Origin: Pseudonocardia parietis | GTDB taxonomy: Bacteria; Actinomycetota; Actinomycetes; Mycobacteriales; Pseudonocardiaceae | Length of the DNA: 64,000 nucleotides | NCBI RefSeq assembly: GCF_017876315.1 | Contig: NZ_JAGINU010000001.1 | Location: forward strand, 6,634,001 to 6,698,000 | Reading direction: 5' to 3' | In this document: positions 41,163 to 49,148 of the stretch, in pieces | How positions within the stretch are numbered: the first letter of the stretch is position 1 | Layout of the letters: each line of letters starts with the position of its first letter | Translations under genes and position numbers: made by a program | Notes under the pieces: model-generated | Databases searched by the model: none | The model's input: the letters and a program-made list of their open reading frames with translations, nothing else | Told to the model about the DNA's origin: nothing

Positions 41163-43070
41163 ATGCAGTTCTACCTCGACGGGTACAAACCCGGGGACCC
41201 GTTCGTCGCGGAGCCCGACCCCGCACTCGCCGACCGCCCGGCGGGCCTGCCCGAGACCGCCGACGTGCTGATCGTCGGCTGCGGCCCGGCCGGGCTGCTG
41301 CTGGCCGCGCAGCTGGCCGAGTTCCCGGACATCCACACCGTGATCGTCGACCGGCGCGACGGCCCGCTCGAGGTCGGCCAGGCCGACGGCGTCGCCTGCC
41401 GCTCGGTGGAGATCTTCGAGGCGTTCGGGCTGGCGGACCGGCTGATCGGCGAGGGCTACCAGGTCAACGAGGTGGCGTTCTGGCGCCCGGACCCGGCCGA
41501 CCCCTCGTCGATCGTGCGGACCGGGCGCATCGACGACGTCGAGGAGGGCATCTCCGAGATGCCCCACATGATCGTCAACCAGGCCCGGATGCTCGAGTAC
41601 CTGCGCGACCACATGCGCCGCTCCGCCGCCCGCGCCGAGCCGCACTACGGGCTGCACGCCGCGGACGTCCAGGTCGATCACGAGTCGGGCGCCGAGCACC
41701 CGGTCACCGTGACGCTGGAGCACGTGGCGGACGGCGAGCCCACCGGCGAGACCTCGACCGTGCGCGCCCGCTACGTCGTCGGCTGCGACGGTTCGCGCAG
41801 CTCCACCCGCCACGCGATCGGCCTGCAGCTCGAGGGCGACGCCACGAACAAGTCCTGGGGCGTGCTCGACGTGCTGGCGGTGACCGACTTCCCGGACATC
41901 CGGCTGAAGTCCGCGATCACCTCCGAACACGGCAGCATCCTGATCATCCCGCGCGAGGGCGGCTACCTGGTCCGGCTCTACATCGAGCTCGACAACGACC
42001 GCGACGGCGAGATGCTGCGCGACCGCAGCGCGACGCCGGAGAAGCTCGCGGCCGTCGCGAACCGGATCCTGCAGCCGTACTCGATCGACGTGAAGCACGT
42101 GGGTTGGTGGGCGGTCTACGAGATCGGCCAGCGGCTCTGCCGGCAGTTCGACGACGCCACCGAATCCCGGCCGCCGCGGGTGTTCATCGCAGGCGACGCC
42201 TGCCACACGCACAGCGCCAAGGCCGGCCAGGGCATGAACGTCTCGATGGCCGACGCCTGGAACCTCGGCTGGAAGCTCGGCGGTGTCCTGCGCGGCACGG
42301 CCCGGCCCGAGCTGCTGCGTACCTACAGCACCGAGCGCCAGGCCGTCGCACAGGAACTCATCGACTTCGACCGCGAGTTCTCGACGATGTTCAGCGCACG
42401 CCCGGGCGACGGCTCCGCCGCCGACCCCGAGCGGTTCCAGCACTACTTCCGCGAGCAGGGCCGCTTCACCGCCGGAGTCGCGGTGCGGTACACGCCGTCG
42501 GCCATCACCGCGACACCCGAGCACCAGGACCTGGCCACGGGCCTCCCGATCGGCATGCGTTTCCACTCCGCGCCGGTCGTGCGGGTGGCCGATGCCAAGC
42601 CGATGCATCTCGGGCACGCCGCCCGGGCCGACGGGGCCTGGCGGCTCTACGCGTTCGCCGACCGCTCCGGCACCGCACCGGGCTCGCGACTCGGCGGGTT
42701 CGCCGCGTTCCTCGCCTCGGCGCAGTCGCCGATCGCCCGCTACACCCCGGACGGCGCCGACCCGGACTCGGTGCTCGACGTGCGGGCGGTGCTCCAGCCC
42801 GGCCACCGCGACGTCGTCGTCGGTGACCTGCCTGCGGTGCTGTTCCCGCGCAAGGGCCCGTTCGGGCTTCCCGACCACGAGAAGGTCTTCAGCCCCGACC
42901 CGTCGGCGGACGTGTTCGACCTGCGCGGCATCGACCGCGACCGCGGGTGCCTGGTCGTGGTCCGGCCGGACCAGTACGTGGCGCACGTCCTGCCGCTCGA
43001 CGCGCACGACGAGCTCGTGGAGTTCCTCGACGGCGTGCTGCTCCGGGCAGGCGCCACGGTCGGCGTCTGA
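41163..43070 (+). CDS. FAD-dependent aromatic hydroxylase (3-hydroxybenzoate 4-monooxygenase / phenol 2-monooxygenase family)
   Basis: A 635-residue class A flavin monooxygenase. FAD site VLIVGCGPAGLLLAAQL (residues ~35-52), the GD motif RVFIAGDACHTHSAKAGQG and YVVGCDGSRSSTR (DG motif). Segments GQADGVACRSVEIFEAFG and EMPHMIVNQARMLEYL closely resemble MobA-type 3-hydroxybenzoate 4-monooxygenases. A thioredoxin-like C-terminal domain (~450-635) is present as in phenol hydroxylase. It would add a hydroxyl group ortho to a phenol using NAD(P)H and oxygen. GGAGG precedes the ATG. Confidence 0.92.
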   Translation: MQFYLDGYKPGDPFVAEPDPALADRPAGLPETADVLIVGCGPAGLLLAAQLAEFPDIHTVIVDRRDGPLEVGQADGVACRSVEIFEAFGLADRLIGEGYQVNEVAFWRPDPADPSSIVRTGRIDDVEEGISEMPHMIVNQARMLEYLRDHMRRSAARAEPHYGLHAADVQVDHESGAEHPVTVTLEHVADGEPTGETSTVRARYVVGCDGSRSSTRHAIGLQLEGDATNKSWGVLDVLAVTDFPDIRLKSAITSEHGSILIIPREGGYLVRLYIELDNDRDGEMLRDRSATPEKLAAVANRILQPYSIDVKHVGWWAVYEIGQRLCRQFDDATESRPPRVFIAGDACHTHSAKAGQGMNVSMADAWNLGWKLGGVLRGTARPELLRTYSTERQAVAQELIDFDREFSTMFSARPGDGSAADPERFQHYFREQGRFTAGVAVRYTPSAITATPEHQDLATGLPIGMRFHSAPVVRVADAKPMHLGHAARADGAWRLYAFADRSGTAPGSRLGGFAAFLASAQSPIARYTPDGADPDSVLDVRAVLQPGHRDVVVGDLPAVLFPRKGPFGLPDHEKVFSPDPSADVFDLRGIDRDRGCLVVVRPDQYVAHVLPLDAHDELVEFLDGVLLRAGATVGV

Positions 43071-43473
43071 CGCCCCGGCCGCTCGCTCGAGGGTTCTCCT
43101 CGACCGCGACGCCGGCCTCTCGGGCGTGGGCGACGGTCTCGGCGGTGCTCCCGGAGCCGGCGGGTGGCGTGCCGTCCTGGACGGCGGCGAGCAGGCCACA
43201 GCGGTCGATGAGCCGGCGGCTTGCGGGGCAGCGTGGTAACGGACGGTCGTTCCATCCCGCGGCCCGAGTACCCACTGTCGCCCGGCGGCGTTCCGCGGAA
43301 CCCCGGCGTTCAGCGCCGCCGTCCCCGGCGGCACTCGATCGTGCCGCCGGGTTGACCATGCCGCAGCGGCACGGTGTTTCGTGGAGCTCACGCCCCGACC
43401 CGCCGGACACCGGCGAGCCGGACACGGCGCCGCAGTGCTGCCCGACCGTCCTGCATCTGAGCTGGAGTAGAGG
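43071..43473. other. intergenic region, possible decayed coding sequence
   Basis: No intact gene. On the minus strand around 43090-43240 a frame reads RLIDRCGLLAAVQDGTPPAG and continues with plausible protein composition (ETVAHAREAGVAVEE). There is no start, ribosome site or recognisable family, so it may be a remnant or chance. GAGTAGAGG just before 43474 is the ribosome site of the S9 peptidase. Confidence 0.3.
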
Positions 43474-45399
43474 ATGACCACCGCCCCGCCCCGTGGGTCG
43501 ACGCCCGAGCTGATCGACATCGAGGAGTTCTTCGCCGACCCGGAGTTCGCGAACCCGTCGATCTCACCGGACGGCACCCGGATCGCCTACCTCGCCCCCG
43601 CCCACGGGCGTCGCAACATCTGGGTCCGCGGCATCGACCGCACCCACGACGAGGCCATCTGCGTCACCCACGACTCCCGACGCGGGATCACCACCTACCA
43701 CTGGACCGACGACCCCCGCTGGCTGCTCTACCTGCAGGACACCGACGGCAACGAGGACTGGCACCTCTACCGCGTCGATCTCGAGGACCCGGACTCACCC
43801 GCCGTCGACCTCACCCCGATGGACCCGGGATCGCGCGTGGTGGGCGCGGAGCCGCTGCCGTCGGTTCCGGGCAGCGTGCTGGTCACGATGAACCGGCGGC
43901 CGATGTTCTTCGACATGTTCCGGATCGACGTCGCCACCGGCGAGACGACCCTGCACCGCGAGCAGGACGACCCGACGGCCGCCGTCCTGCTCGACCGCCG
44001 CGGCGAGCCCGCGTTCCGGACCGCGCTCGCCGAGGACGGCACCGTCGAGATCTCCGCGATCGACCCCGCCACCGGAGGGACGCGGCTGCTGCGCCGCCTC
44101 GGCGGGGCCGAACACCCGATGAGCGTCCATCCCCAGGAGATCACCGCCGACGGGAGGGGCCTGCTCGTCGGGTCCTATCAGGACGACGACCACCTGCGAC
44201 TGGTCCGGATCGACCACGAGACGGGCGAGGAGACCGTCGTCGCCGCCGTCGACGGTCACGACCTCGACATCAGCGGCACGATGCTGCCCGGCGTACTCCC
44301 GCCCCCGATCTACACCAGCCGGCGCACCGGCGAGGTCCTCGCCGCCCGCTTCGTCGGCGACCGCCCGCACATCGAGGTCCTCGACCCGCACTTCGCCGAG
44401 GTCTACACACGACTGCGGACGCTCTCCGACGGCGTGCTCGGCACGCTGTCCTCCGACGAGTCCGGCCGGCGCTGGATCGCCACCTTCGTCCACGACCGCG
44501 ACCCCGGCGTCACGTGGCTCTACGACCACTCCACCGGGGATGCCCGGCTGTTGTTCCGCGCCCACCCGGACCGGGATCCGAACGCGATGGCCCCCATGGA
44601 ACCCGTCGGTTTCCCCGCCCGCGACGGGCTGCCCCTGCACGCCTTCCTGACGCTCCCGGTCGGCGTCGAGCCGCGGAACCTGCCCCTCGTTCTGGTGGTG
44701 CACGGCGGACCCTGGTGGTACGACGCGTGGGGGTACAGCAGCGACGCCCAGTTCCTGGCGAACCGGGGCTACGCGGTGCTGCAGGTCAACTTCCGCGGCT
44801 CGCTGGGCTACGGCAGGCGACACGTCACCGCCGCGATCGGCGAGTTCGCCCGGGCGATGCACGACGACCTGATCGACGCCGTCGACTGGGCCGTCGACCA
44901 GGGCTACGCCGACCCCGGCCGGGTCGGCATCTACGGCGGTTCCTACGGCGGCTACGCCGCACTCCTCGGTGTCACCCTCACCCCGGACCGCTTCGCCGCG
45001 GCCGTCGACTACGTCGGCGTGTCCGACCTCGCCAACTTCCTGCGCACCCTGCCGCCGTTCACCCGGGCGTTCAACGTGAACAACTGGTACCGCTACGTCG
45101 GCGACCCGGCGATCCCGGAACAGGAGGCCGACATGCGGGCCCGATCGCCGATCACCATGGTCGACCGGATCCGCGCCCCGCTGCTCGTCGCCCAGGGCGC
45201 CAACGACGTCCGTGTCGTCGCGGCGGAGTCCGACAACATCGTCGACTCGCTGCGCGCACGCGGCGTCCCGGTCGAGTACCTGGTCGCCGAGGACGAGGGG
45301 CACGGCTTCGCCAACCCGGAGAACCAGGTCCGGCTCTACCGCGCCATCGAACGGCATTTCGCCGAGCACCTCGGCGGTCGCAGCACGGCGGCCACCTGA
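43474..45399 (+). CDS. S9-family prolyl oligopeptidase/acylaminoacyl peptidase
   Basis: A 641-residue serine peptidase without a signal peptide, so cytosolic. The N-terminal ~370 residues form a WD/TolB-like beta-propeller (PSISPDGTRIAYLAP). The C-terminal alpha/beta-hydrolase has LVLVVHGGPW (oxyanion loop), nucleophile in YGGSYGGYAALLG, Asp in GANDVRV and His in DEGHGFANPENQ. It removes short or N-blocked peptides. Whether it serves the preceding catabolic genes is unknown. Confidence 0.93.
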   Translation: MTTAPPRGSTPELIDIEEFFADPEFANPSISPDGTRIAYLAPAHGRRNIWVRGIDRTHDEAICVTHDSRRGITTYHWTDDPRWLLYLQDTDGNEDWHLYRVDLEDPDSPAVDLTPMDPGSRVVGAEPLPSVPGSVLVTMNRRPMFFDMFRIDVATGETTLHREQDDPTAAVLLDRRGEPAFRTALAEDGTVEISAIDPATGGTRLLRRLGGAEHPMSVHPQEITADGRGLLVGSYQDDDHLRLVRIDHETGEETVVAAVDGHDLDISGTMLPGVLPPPIYTSRRTGEVLAARFVGDRPHIEVLDPHFAEVYTRLRTLSDGVLGTLSSDESGRRWIATFVHDRDPGVTWLYDHSTGDARLLFRAHPDRDPNAMAPMEPVGFPARDGLPLHAFLTLPVGVEPRNLPLVLVVHGGPWWYDAWGYSSDAQFLANRGYAVLQVNFRGSLGYGRRHVTAAIGEFARAMHDDLIDAVDWAVDQGYADPGRVGIYGGSYGGYAALLGVTLTPDRFAAAVDYVGVSDLANFLRTLPPFTRAFNVNNWYRYVGDPAIPEQEADMRARSPITMVDRIRAPLLVAQGANDVRVVAAESDNIVDSLRARGVPVEYLVAEDEGHGFANPENQVRLYRAIERHFAEHLGGRSTAAT

Positions 45400-45499
45400 C
45401 CTGCACGATCCGGGCCCCTTGCCGAGGCCTGACCAGCGACAACGCTTCGCCGGGGTCGAGGACCGCCCGCACGAGTCCGTCCGAGCACGGAGCATCCTC

Positions 45500-45561
45500 G
45501 TCGAGATGCGGCTCAGGGGTCTGTGGAGATCGACAATTCCCGCTGAGGCGCATCTCGACGC
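45500..45561. repeat. long imperfect inverted repeat with 20-nt loop
   Basis: Arms CGTCGAGATGCGGCTCAGGGG (45500-45520, 19 of 21 pairs) and 45541-45561 enclose a 20-nt loop. It lies ~100 bases after the S9 peptidase stop. It could be a terminator, but there is no T-run. The loop length equals that of the two other inverted repeats in the window, though the arm sequence differs. Confidence 0.7.
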
Positions 45562-45633
45562 GGAAGGCCGCGAGCCGCTCGGCCCTCCGCGCCGGGGGCC
45601 GGCCGGCTGTCACTCCCTGGCAGGATCGAGCAG

Positions 45634-46320
45634 GTGATCACGTCACCGCGGCCCCGTGGCTGGACCAGTTCCCTGCACCAGGTCGGGGGGCGGCCCGTCA
45701 TGCGGTGGGAGTCCGACCGCGCGTGGCGGAGCCTGTCGAGCGGGGTGCTCGGCGGCGGGCTCGGAACCAGCCGGTGGGTCCTGAACGCGACGGTGCCGAA
45801 CGACTTCGACGACGACTCGCCCGCCGAGTACCTCGCCCGGCTGGCCGAGACGGTGGGGCTCGCTCCCGATGCCGGGATCGGGTTGCTCACCGCCGTCGAC
45901 GTCCATGCCGCCGTGACCGTCGCCCGGCCCGGGGTGACGATGTGCGTGACGACCGGGGTCGGGCCCCACGCGAAGTGGCCGGCCGTGCACGACGCCGAGG
46001 TCAGCGAGTACCCCCGGGCCGGAACGGTCAACGCGGTGGTATGGCTCGACCATCCGGCGACCCCGGATGCGCTGGTCAACGCGGTGATCACGGTGACCGA
46101 GGCCAAGACCCAGGCGTTCTGGGAGGCCGGGGTCGCCGGGACGGGAACCTGCACCGACACGGTGACGCTGCTGTGCCCCGTCCCCGCCGAGGGCGAGGAG
46201 CCGACCCGGTACCTGGGAACCCGCTCACCGGTGGGACAAGCGCTCGCGACGGCGGCACACGCCGCGGTGGCGACCGGCCTGCGTCAGGAGCGCGCCGCCT
46301 TCGCCGAGTCGACGGGGTAG
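45634..46320 (+). CDS. cbiZ: adenosylcobinamide amidohydrolase
   Basis: A 228-residue CbiZ-family protein that removes the aminopropanol side chain of adenosylcobinamide to give cobyric acid for cobalamin salvage. Family landmarks: LSSGVLGGGLGTSRWVLNATVP near the N-terminus, MCVTTGVGPHAKWPA, GTVNAVVWLDHPATPDALV, AVITVTEAKTQAF and TGTCTDTVTLLCPV. GTG start. No cobalamin riboswitch was recognised in the ~230 bases upstream. It stands alone, away from other cobalamin genes. Confidence 0.88.
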   Translation: MITSPRPRGWTSSLHQVGGRPVMRWESDRAWRSLSSGVLGGGLGTSRWVLNATVPNDFDDDSPAEYLARLAETVGLAPDAGIGLLTAVDVHAAVTVARPGVTMCVTTGVGPHAKWPAVHDAEVSEYPRAGTVNAVVWLDHPATPDALVNAVITVTEAKTQAFWEAGVAGTGTCTDTVTLLCPVPAEGEEPTRYLGTRSPVGQALATAAHAAVATGLRQERAAFAESTG

Positions 46321-46433
46321 CCCCACGCGCCCGGCCACAGTGATGTGGCCTCCACCGGACCCGGTGCAGCTCCTCCGAGGGGCTGCGAGAGCGATTGAAG
46401 CCGGTTTGGAGTCCACGGCGCCACGCTCCCGGC

Positions 46434-47042
46434 ATGTCGATGCTCAAGGTTCTCGCCGGTTTCGTTCCCTGGTTCGTGTTCGGCCTCGTCGCCACCCGGG
46501 AGGGCGCGGGCGCGGTCACGACGGCCGCCTGGCTGGCCTTCGTCGTGGCCGCCGCGCTCGTCGTCGTCTCGCTCGTTCGCGGCGGGTCACCCAAGGTGCT
46601 GGAGGTGGCCGGAGCGGTGGTGTTCGCCGTCTTCGGCGTCGCCGGCGCCCTCGCCCCCGCCGCGGACGGCTTCCTCACCGACTACGGCACATCACTGGCC
46701 ACGCTCCTGCTCGCCGTCGTCATCTTCGCGCTGCTGCCCGTCATGCCGTTCACCGAGCAGTACGCCCGGGAGACGGTGCCGCGGCAGTACTGGGACTCGC
46801 CGGTGTTCCGCTCGGTCAACCGCCGGATCAGCGCCGCGTGGGGCGCCGTGATCGCGCTGATGGGCGTGAGCAACGCCGTGGCCGGGCTGGTCACCGAGCT
46901 GCCCACGACCCTGCCCACCCGCCCGGTCGACCTGGCGCTCAACTGGGTGGTTCCGGCGCTGCTGATCTGGTGGGCGGTCCGCTACACCCGGCGGGTCAGC
47001 TCCGAGGCCGACGACCACGCACCCGCCGCACACCGGGTCTGA
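46434..47042 (+). CDS. integral membrane protein of unknown function
   Basis: A 202-residue protein with about five or six membrane helices (about residues 4-20, 28-48, 53-72, 78-98, 122-142 and 158-178). A soluble segment YARETVPRQYWDSPVFRSVNR lies between helices 4 and 5. I do not recognise the family. Start at MSMLKVLAGF or the second Met. It is followed 47 bases later by the carotenoid-oxygenase gene on the same strand. Confidence 0.7.
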   Translation: MSMLKVLAGFVPWFVFGLVATREGAGAVTTAAWLAFVVAAALVVVSLVRGGSPKVLEVAGAVVFAVFGVAGALAPAADGFLTDYGTSLATLLLAVVIFALLPVMPFTEQYARETVPRQYWDSPVFRSVNRRISAAWGAVIALMGVSNAVAGLVTELPTTLPTRPVDLALNWVVPALLIWWAVRYTRRVSSEADDHAPAAHRV

Positions 47043-47089
47043 CCGACCCGCGCAGCTGACCGGACCGACCAGCACGAGGGAGTCGCACG

Positions 47090-48541
47090 ATGACCACTCA
47101 GCCCACCACCCACCCCCGGCACACCCCGTTCGACGCCGCCACCGACATCCATCTGACCGGCCCGTTCGCGCCGGTGACGGCCGAGGTCGACGTCGCAGGC
47201 CTGCCGGTGGAGGGCGAACTGCCGGCCGACCTCGACGGCGCCTACCTGCGCAACGGCCCCAACCCGCGCTTCTCGCCGATCGGCAGCTACACCTATCCCC
47301 TCGACGGGGACGGCATGCTCCACCGGGTCGAGCTCTCCGGAGGGCGGGCCCGCTACACCAACCGTTTCGTCCGCACCCCGATGGTGGTCAAGGAGGAGGA
47401 GGCCGGGCGCGCGCTCTGGCCGGGGCTGCTCAGCCCCTCCCGGCCGGACGCCGACGAGGTCGGTCCGGAGCTGGCGGGCACGGACCGCGAGCTGCCGGAC
47501 ATCAACGTCGTCCGGCATGGCGGGACGCTCCTCGCGCTGGCCGAGTTCAGCCTCCCCTACCGCATGTCACCGCAGCTGGAGACGCTCGGCCCGGAGACGT
47601 TCGGCGGCACCCTCGCCGCGGGCATCTGTGCCCATCCCAAGATCGACCCACGGACGGGCGAGATGATCGCCTTCCACTACAACCTGGAGCCCCCGTTCCT
47701 GACCTGGACGTCGATCGGCCGCGACGGCGTCCCGACCCCGCCCCGGCCGGTCGAGGGCGTCGAGCGGCCCACCATGATCCACGACATGGCGATCACACCG
47801 CGCTACGTGGTGCTCGTGGTCTCCCCCCTGTTCTTCGACATCGAGGCGGCGATGCGCGGCGGGTCCCTGCTCGCCTGGGACCCGGCCGCCGGCACCCGGA
47901 TCGCGCTGGTCCCCCGCGACGGCGGCCCGGTGCGCTGGTGCACCGACGAGACGTTCTGGCTGTGGCACACCGTCAACGCCCACGAGGCGACGGACTCGGC
48001 GAACCCCGCGGCCGACGTCGTCGTCCTGGAGTACTCGGAGTGGACCAAGCCGTCCGGGATCACCCCCGGCCCGTCGGGCACCCCGCGGCTGACCCGGGCG
48101 ACCATCGATCCGGCCTCGGGCACCGTGCGCCGCGAGACCGTCTCCGACCTCGACGTCGAGTTCCCGCGCATCGACGACCGCCTCCTGGGCCGGGAGCACC
48201 CGGTGTCGGCGTTCGCACTGCGCACCACCCGGCCGACGCCGCACCCCGGGGTGCGCGACGGTCTCGCCTGGCACGACACCCGCGCCGGCACGACGGCCCG
48301 GTGGGAGCCGGACGGCGTCGCGGTCGGGGAACCGGCCTTCGCGCCGGACCCGGGATCGGACGACCCGGACCGGGGCTGGTGGCTCACCTTCACCATCGCC
48401 TTCGGCACCGGCGAGTCCCACCTCGTGGTCCTGCCCGCCGCAGACCCGGCATCCGGCCCGGTCGCGAGGGTCCGCATGCCGGTCCGCGTCCCGCTGGGTC
48501 TGCACGGCAACTGGCTGCCCACGCAGGAGGACACACGGTGA
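47090..48541 (+). CDS. carotenoid/stilbene-cleaving oxygenase (RPE65 family)
   Basis: A 483-residue seven-bladed-propeller dioxygenase. The four iron-binding histidines are in GICAHPKID (~182), TMIHDMAIT (~230), WHTVNAHE (~290-296) and GLHGNWLP (~471). The N-terminal LDGAYLRNGPNP and DGDGMLHRV are family hallmarks. It cleaves an alkene double bond with oxygen; substrates may be carotenoids or lignin-derived stilbenes. The second option would suit the aromatic-catabolic theme of the window, but nothing in the sequence decides it. AGGGAG precedes the ATG. Confidence 0.92.
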   Translation: MTTQPTTHPRHTPFDAATDIHLTGPFAPVTAEVDVAGLPVEGELPADLDGAYLRNGPNPRFSPIGSYTYPLDGDGMLHRVELSGGRARYTNRFVRTPMVVKEEEAGRALWPGLLSPSRPDADEVGPELAGTDRELPDINVVRHGGTLLALAEFSLPYRMSPQLETLGPETFGGTLAAGICAHPKIDPRTGEMIAFHYNLEPPFLTWTSIGRDGVPTPPRPVEGVERPTMIHDMAITPRYVVLVVSPLFFDIEAAMRGGSLLAWDPAAGTRIALVPRDGGPVRWCTDETFWLWHTVNAHEATDSANPAADVVVLEYSEWTKPSGITPGPSGTPRLTRATIDPASGTVRRETVSDLDVEFPRIDDRLLGREHPVSAFALRTTRPTPHPGVRDGLAWHDTRAGTTARWEPDGVAVGEPAFAPDPGSDDPDRGWWLTFTIAFGTGESHLVVLPAADPASGPVARVRMPVRVPLGLHGNWLPTQEDTR

Positions 48542-49023
48542 GCACGGTGAGCGTCTGGACCTTCCAGGCCGCAGGCGGCGCGGCGAGCGGGTTGCGGATC
48601 CTGGAACGGCTGCAGAACCGGGGATCTCTGAGGATCAGCGACAGTGCCGTCGCCGAATGGCCGTCCGGGCAACGGCGCCCGATGACCTACCAGGTCGGCG
48701 CCGTGTCCGGCGAGGCGATGCTCTCCGGGGCCTTCTGGGGCCTGCTGTTCGGCATACTGTTTCTCGCGCCGCTGGCCGGGCTGACCGGCCCGCCCTGGCC
48801 GCCCGCGGGACTGCGGCGTATCGGTTTCCCGGAGCGGCTCCTCCAGCAGGTCCGGGACCGCACCACTCCCGGCACCTCGGCACTGTTCGTGGTCGGCGCG
48901 GACGCCGATCTCGACCGGATCCGCGACGCGCTCACCACCACGGACACCACACCGGCGTGTGCGGCCAGCACGCTCACCTCCGACGAGGAGTCCGCGCTCC
49001 GGCGAGCATTCGGTGCCGACTGA
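48538..49023 (+). CDS. DUF1269-family membrane-associated protein
   Basis: A 161-residue protein. VSVWTFQAAGGAASGLRILE, ISDSAVAEWPSGQRRP and GAFWGLLFGILFLAPLAG fit DUF1269, which has one glycine-rich hydrophobic hairpin. The ALFVVGADADLDRI segment is also typical. The usual second half of the glycine-rich helix is shortened. GTG start overlaps the oxygenase stop as GTGA. Function of the family is unknown. Confidence 0.8.
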   Translation: MSTVSVWTFQAAGGAASGLRILERLQNRGSLRISDSAVAEWPSGQRRPMTYQVGAVSGEAMLSGAFWGLLFGILFLAPLAGLTGPPWPPAGLRRIGFPERLLQQVRDRTTPGTSALFVVGADADLDRIRDALTTTDTTPACAASTLTSDEESALRRAFGAD

Positions 49024-49148
49024 CAGCGTCTCTGCCCACGCCGCCGATCGGGATCGGGTCCGCCGGCCACGCCGTTCGCACTCGGCACCGGCCTCCGCCA
49101 CCTGTTCCGCGGCTCGTCGGCGGCCCGGTTCTCCGGCAGGATTCACCC

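Noticed and set aside
47090..49023. Carotenoid oxygenase plus DUF1269 as part of a carotenoid biosynthesis cluster
   Set aside because: No crt genes (phytoene synthase, desaturase, cyclase) occur in the window.
48657..49148. Upstream extension of the BTAD regulator frame over the DUF1269 gene
   Set aside because: Arg/Gly-rich shadow sequence; domain homology starts after the ATG at 49149.
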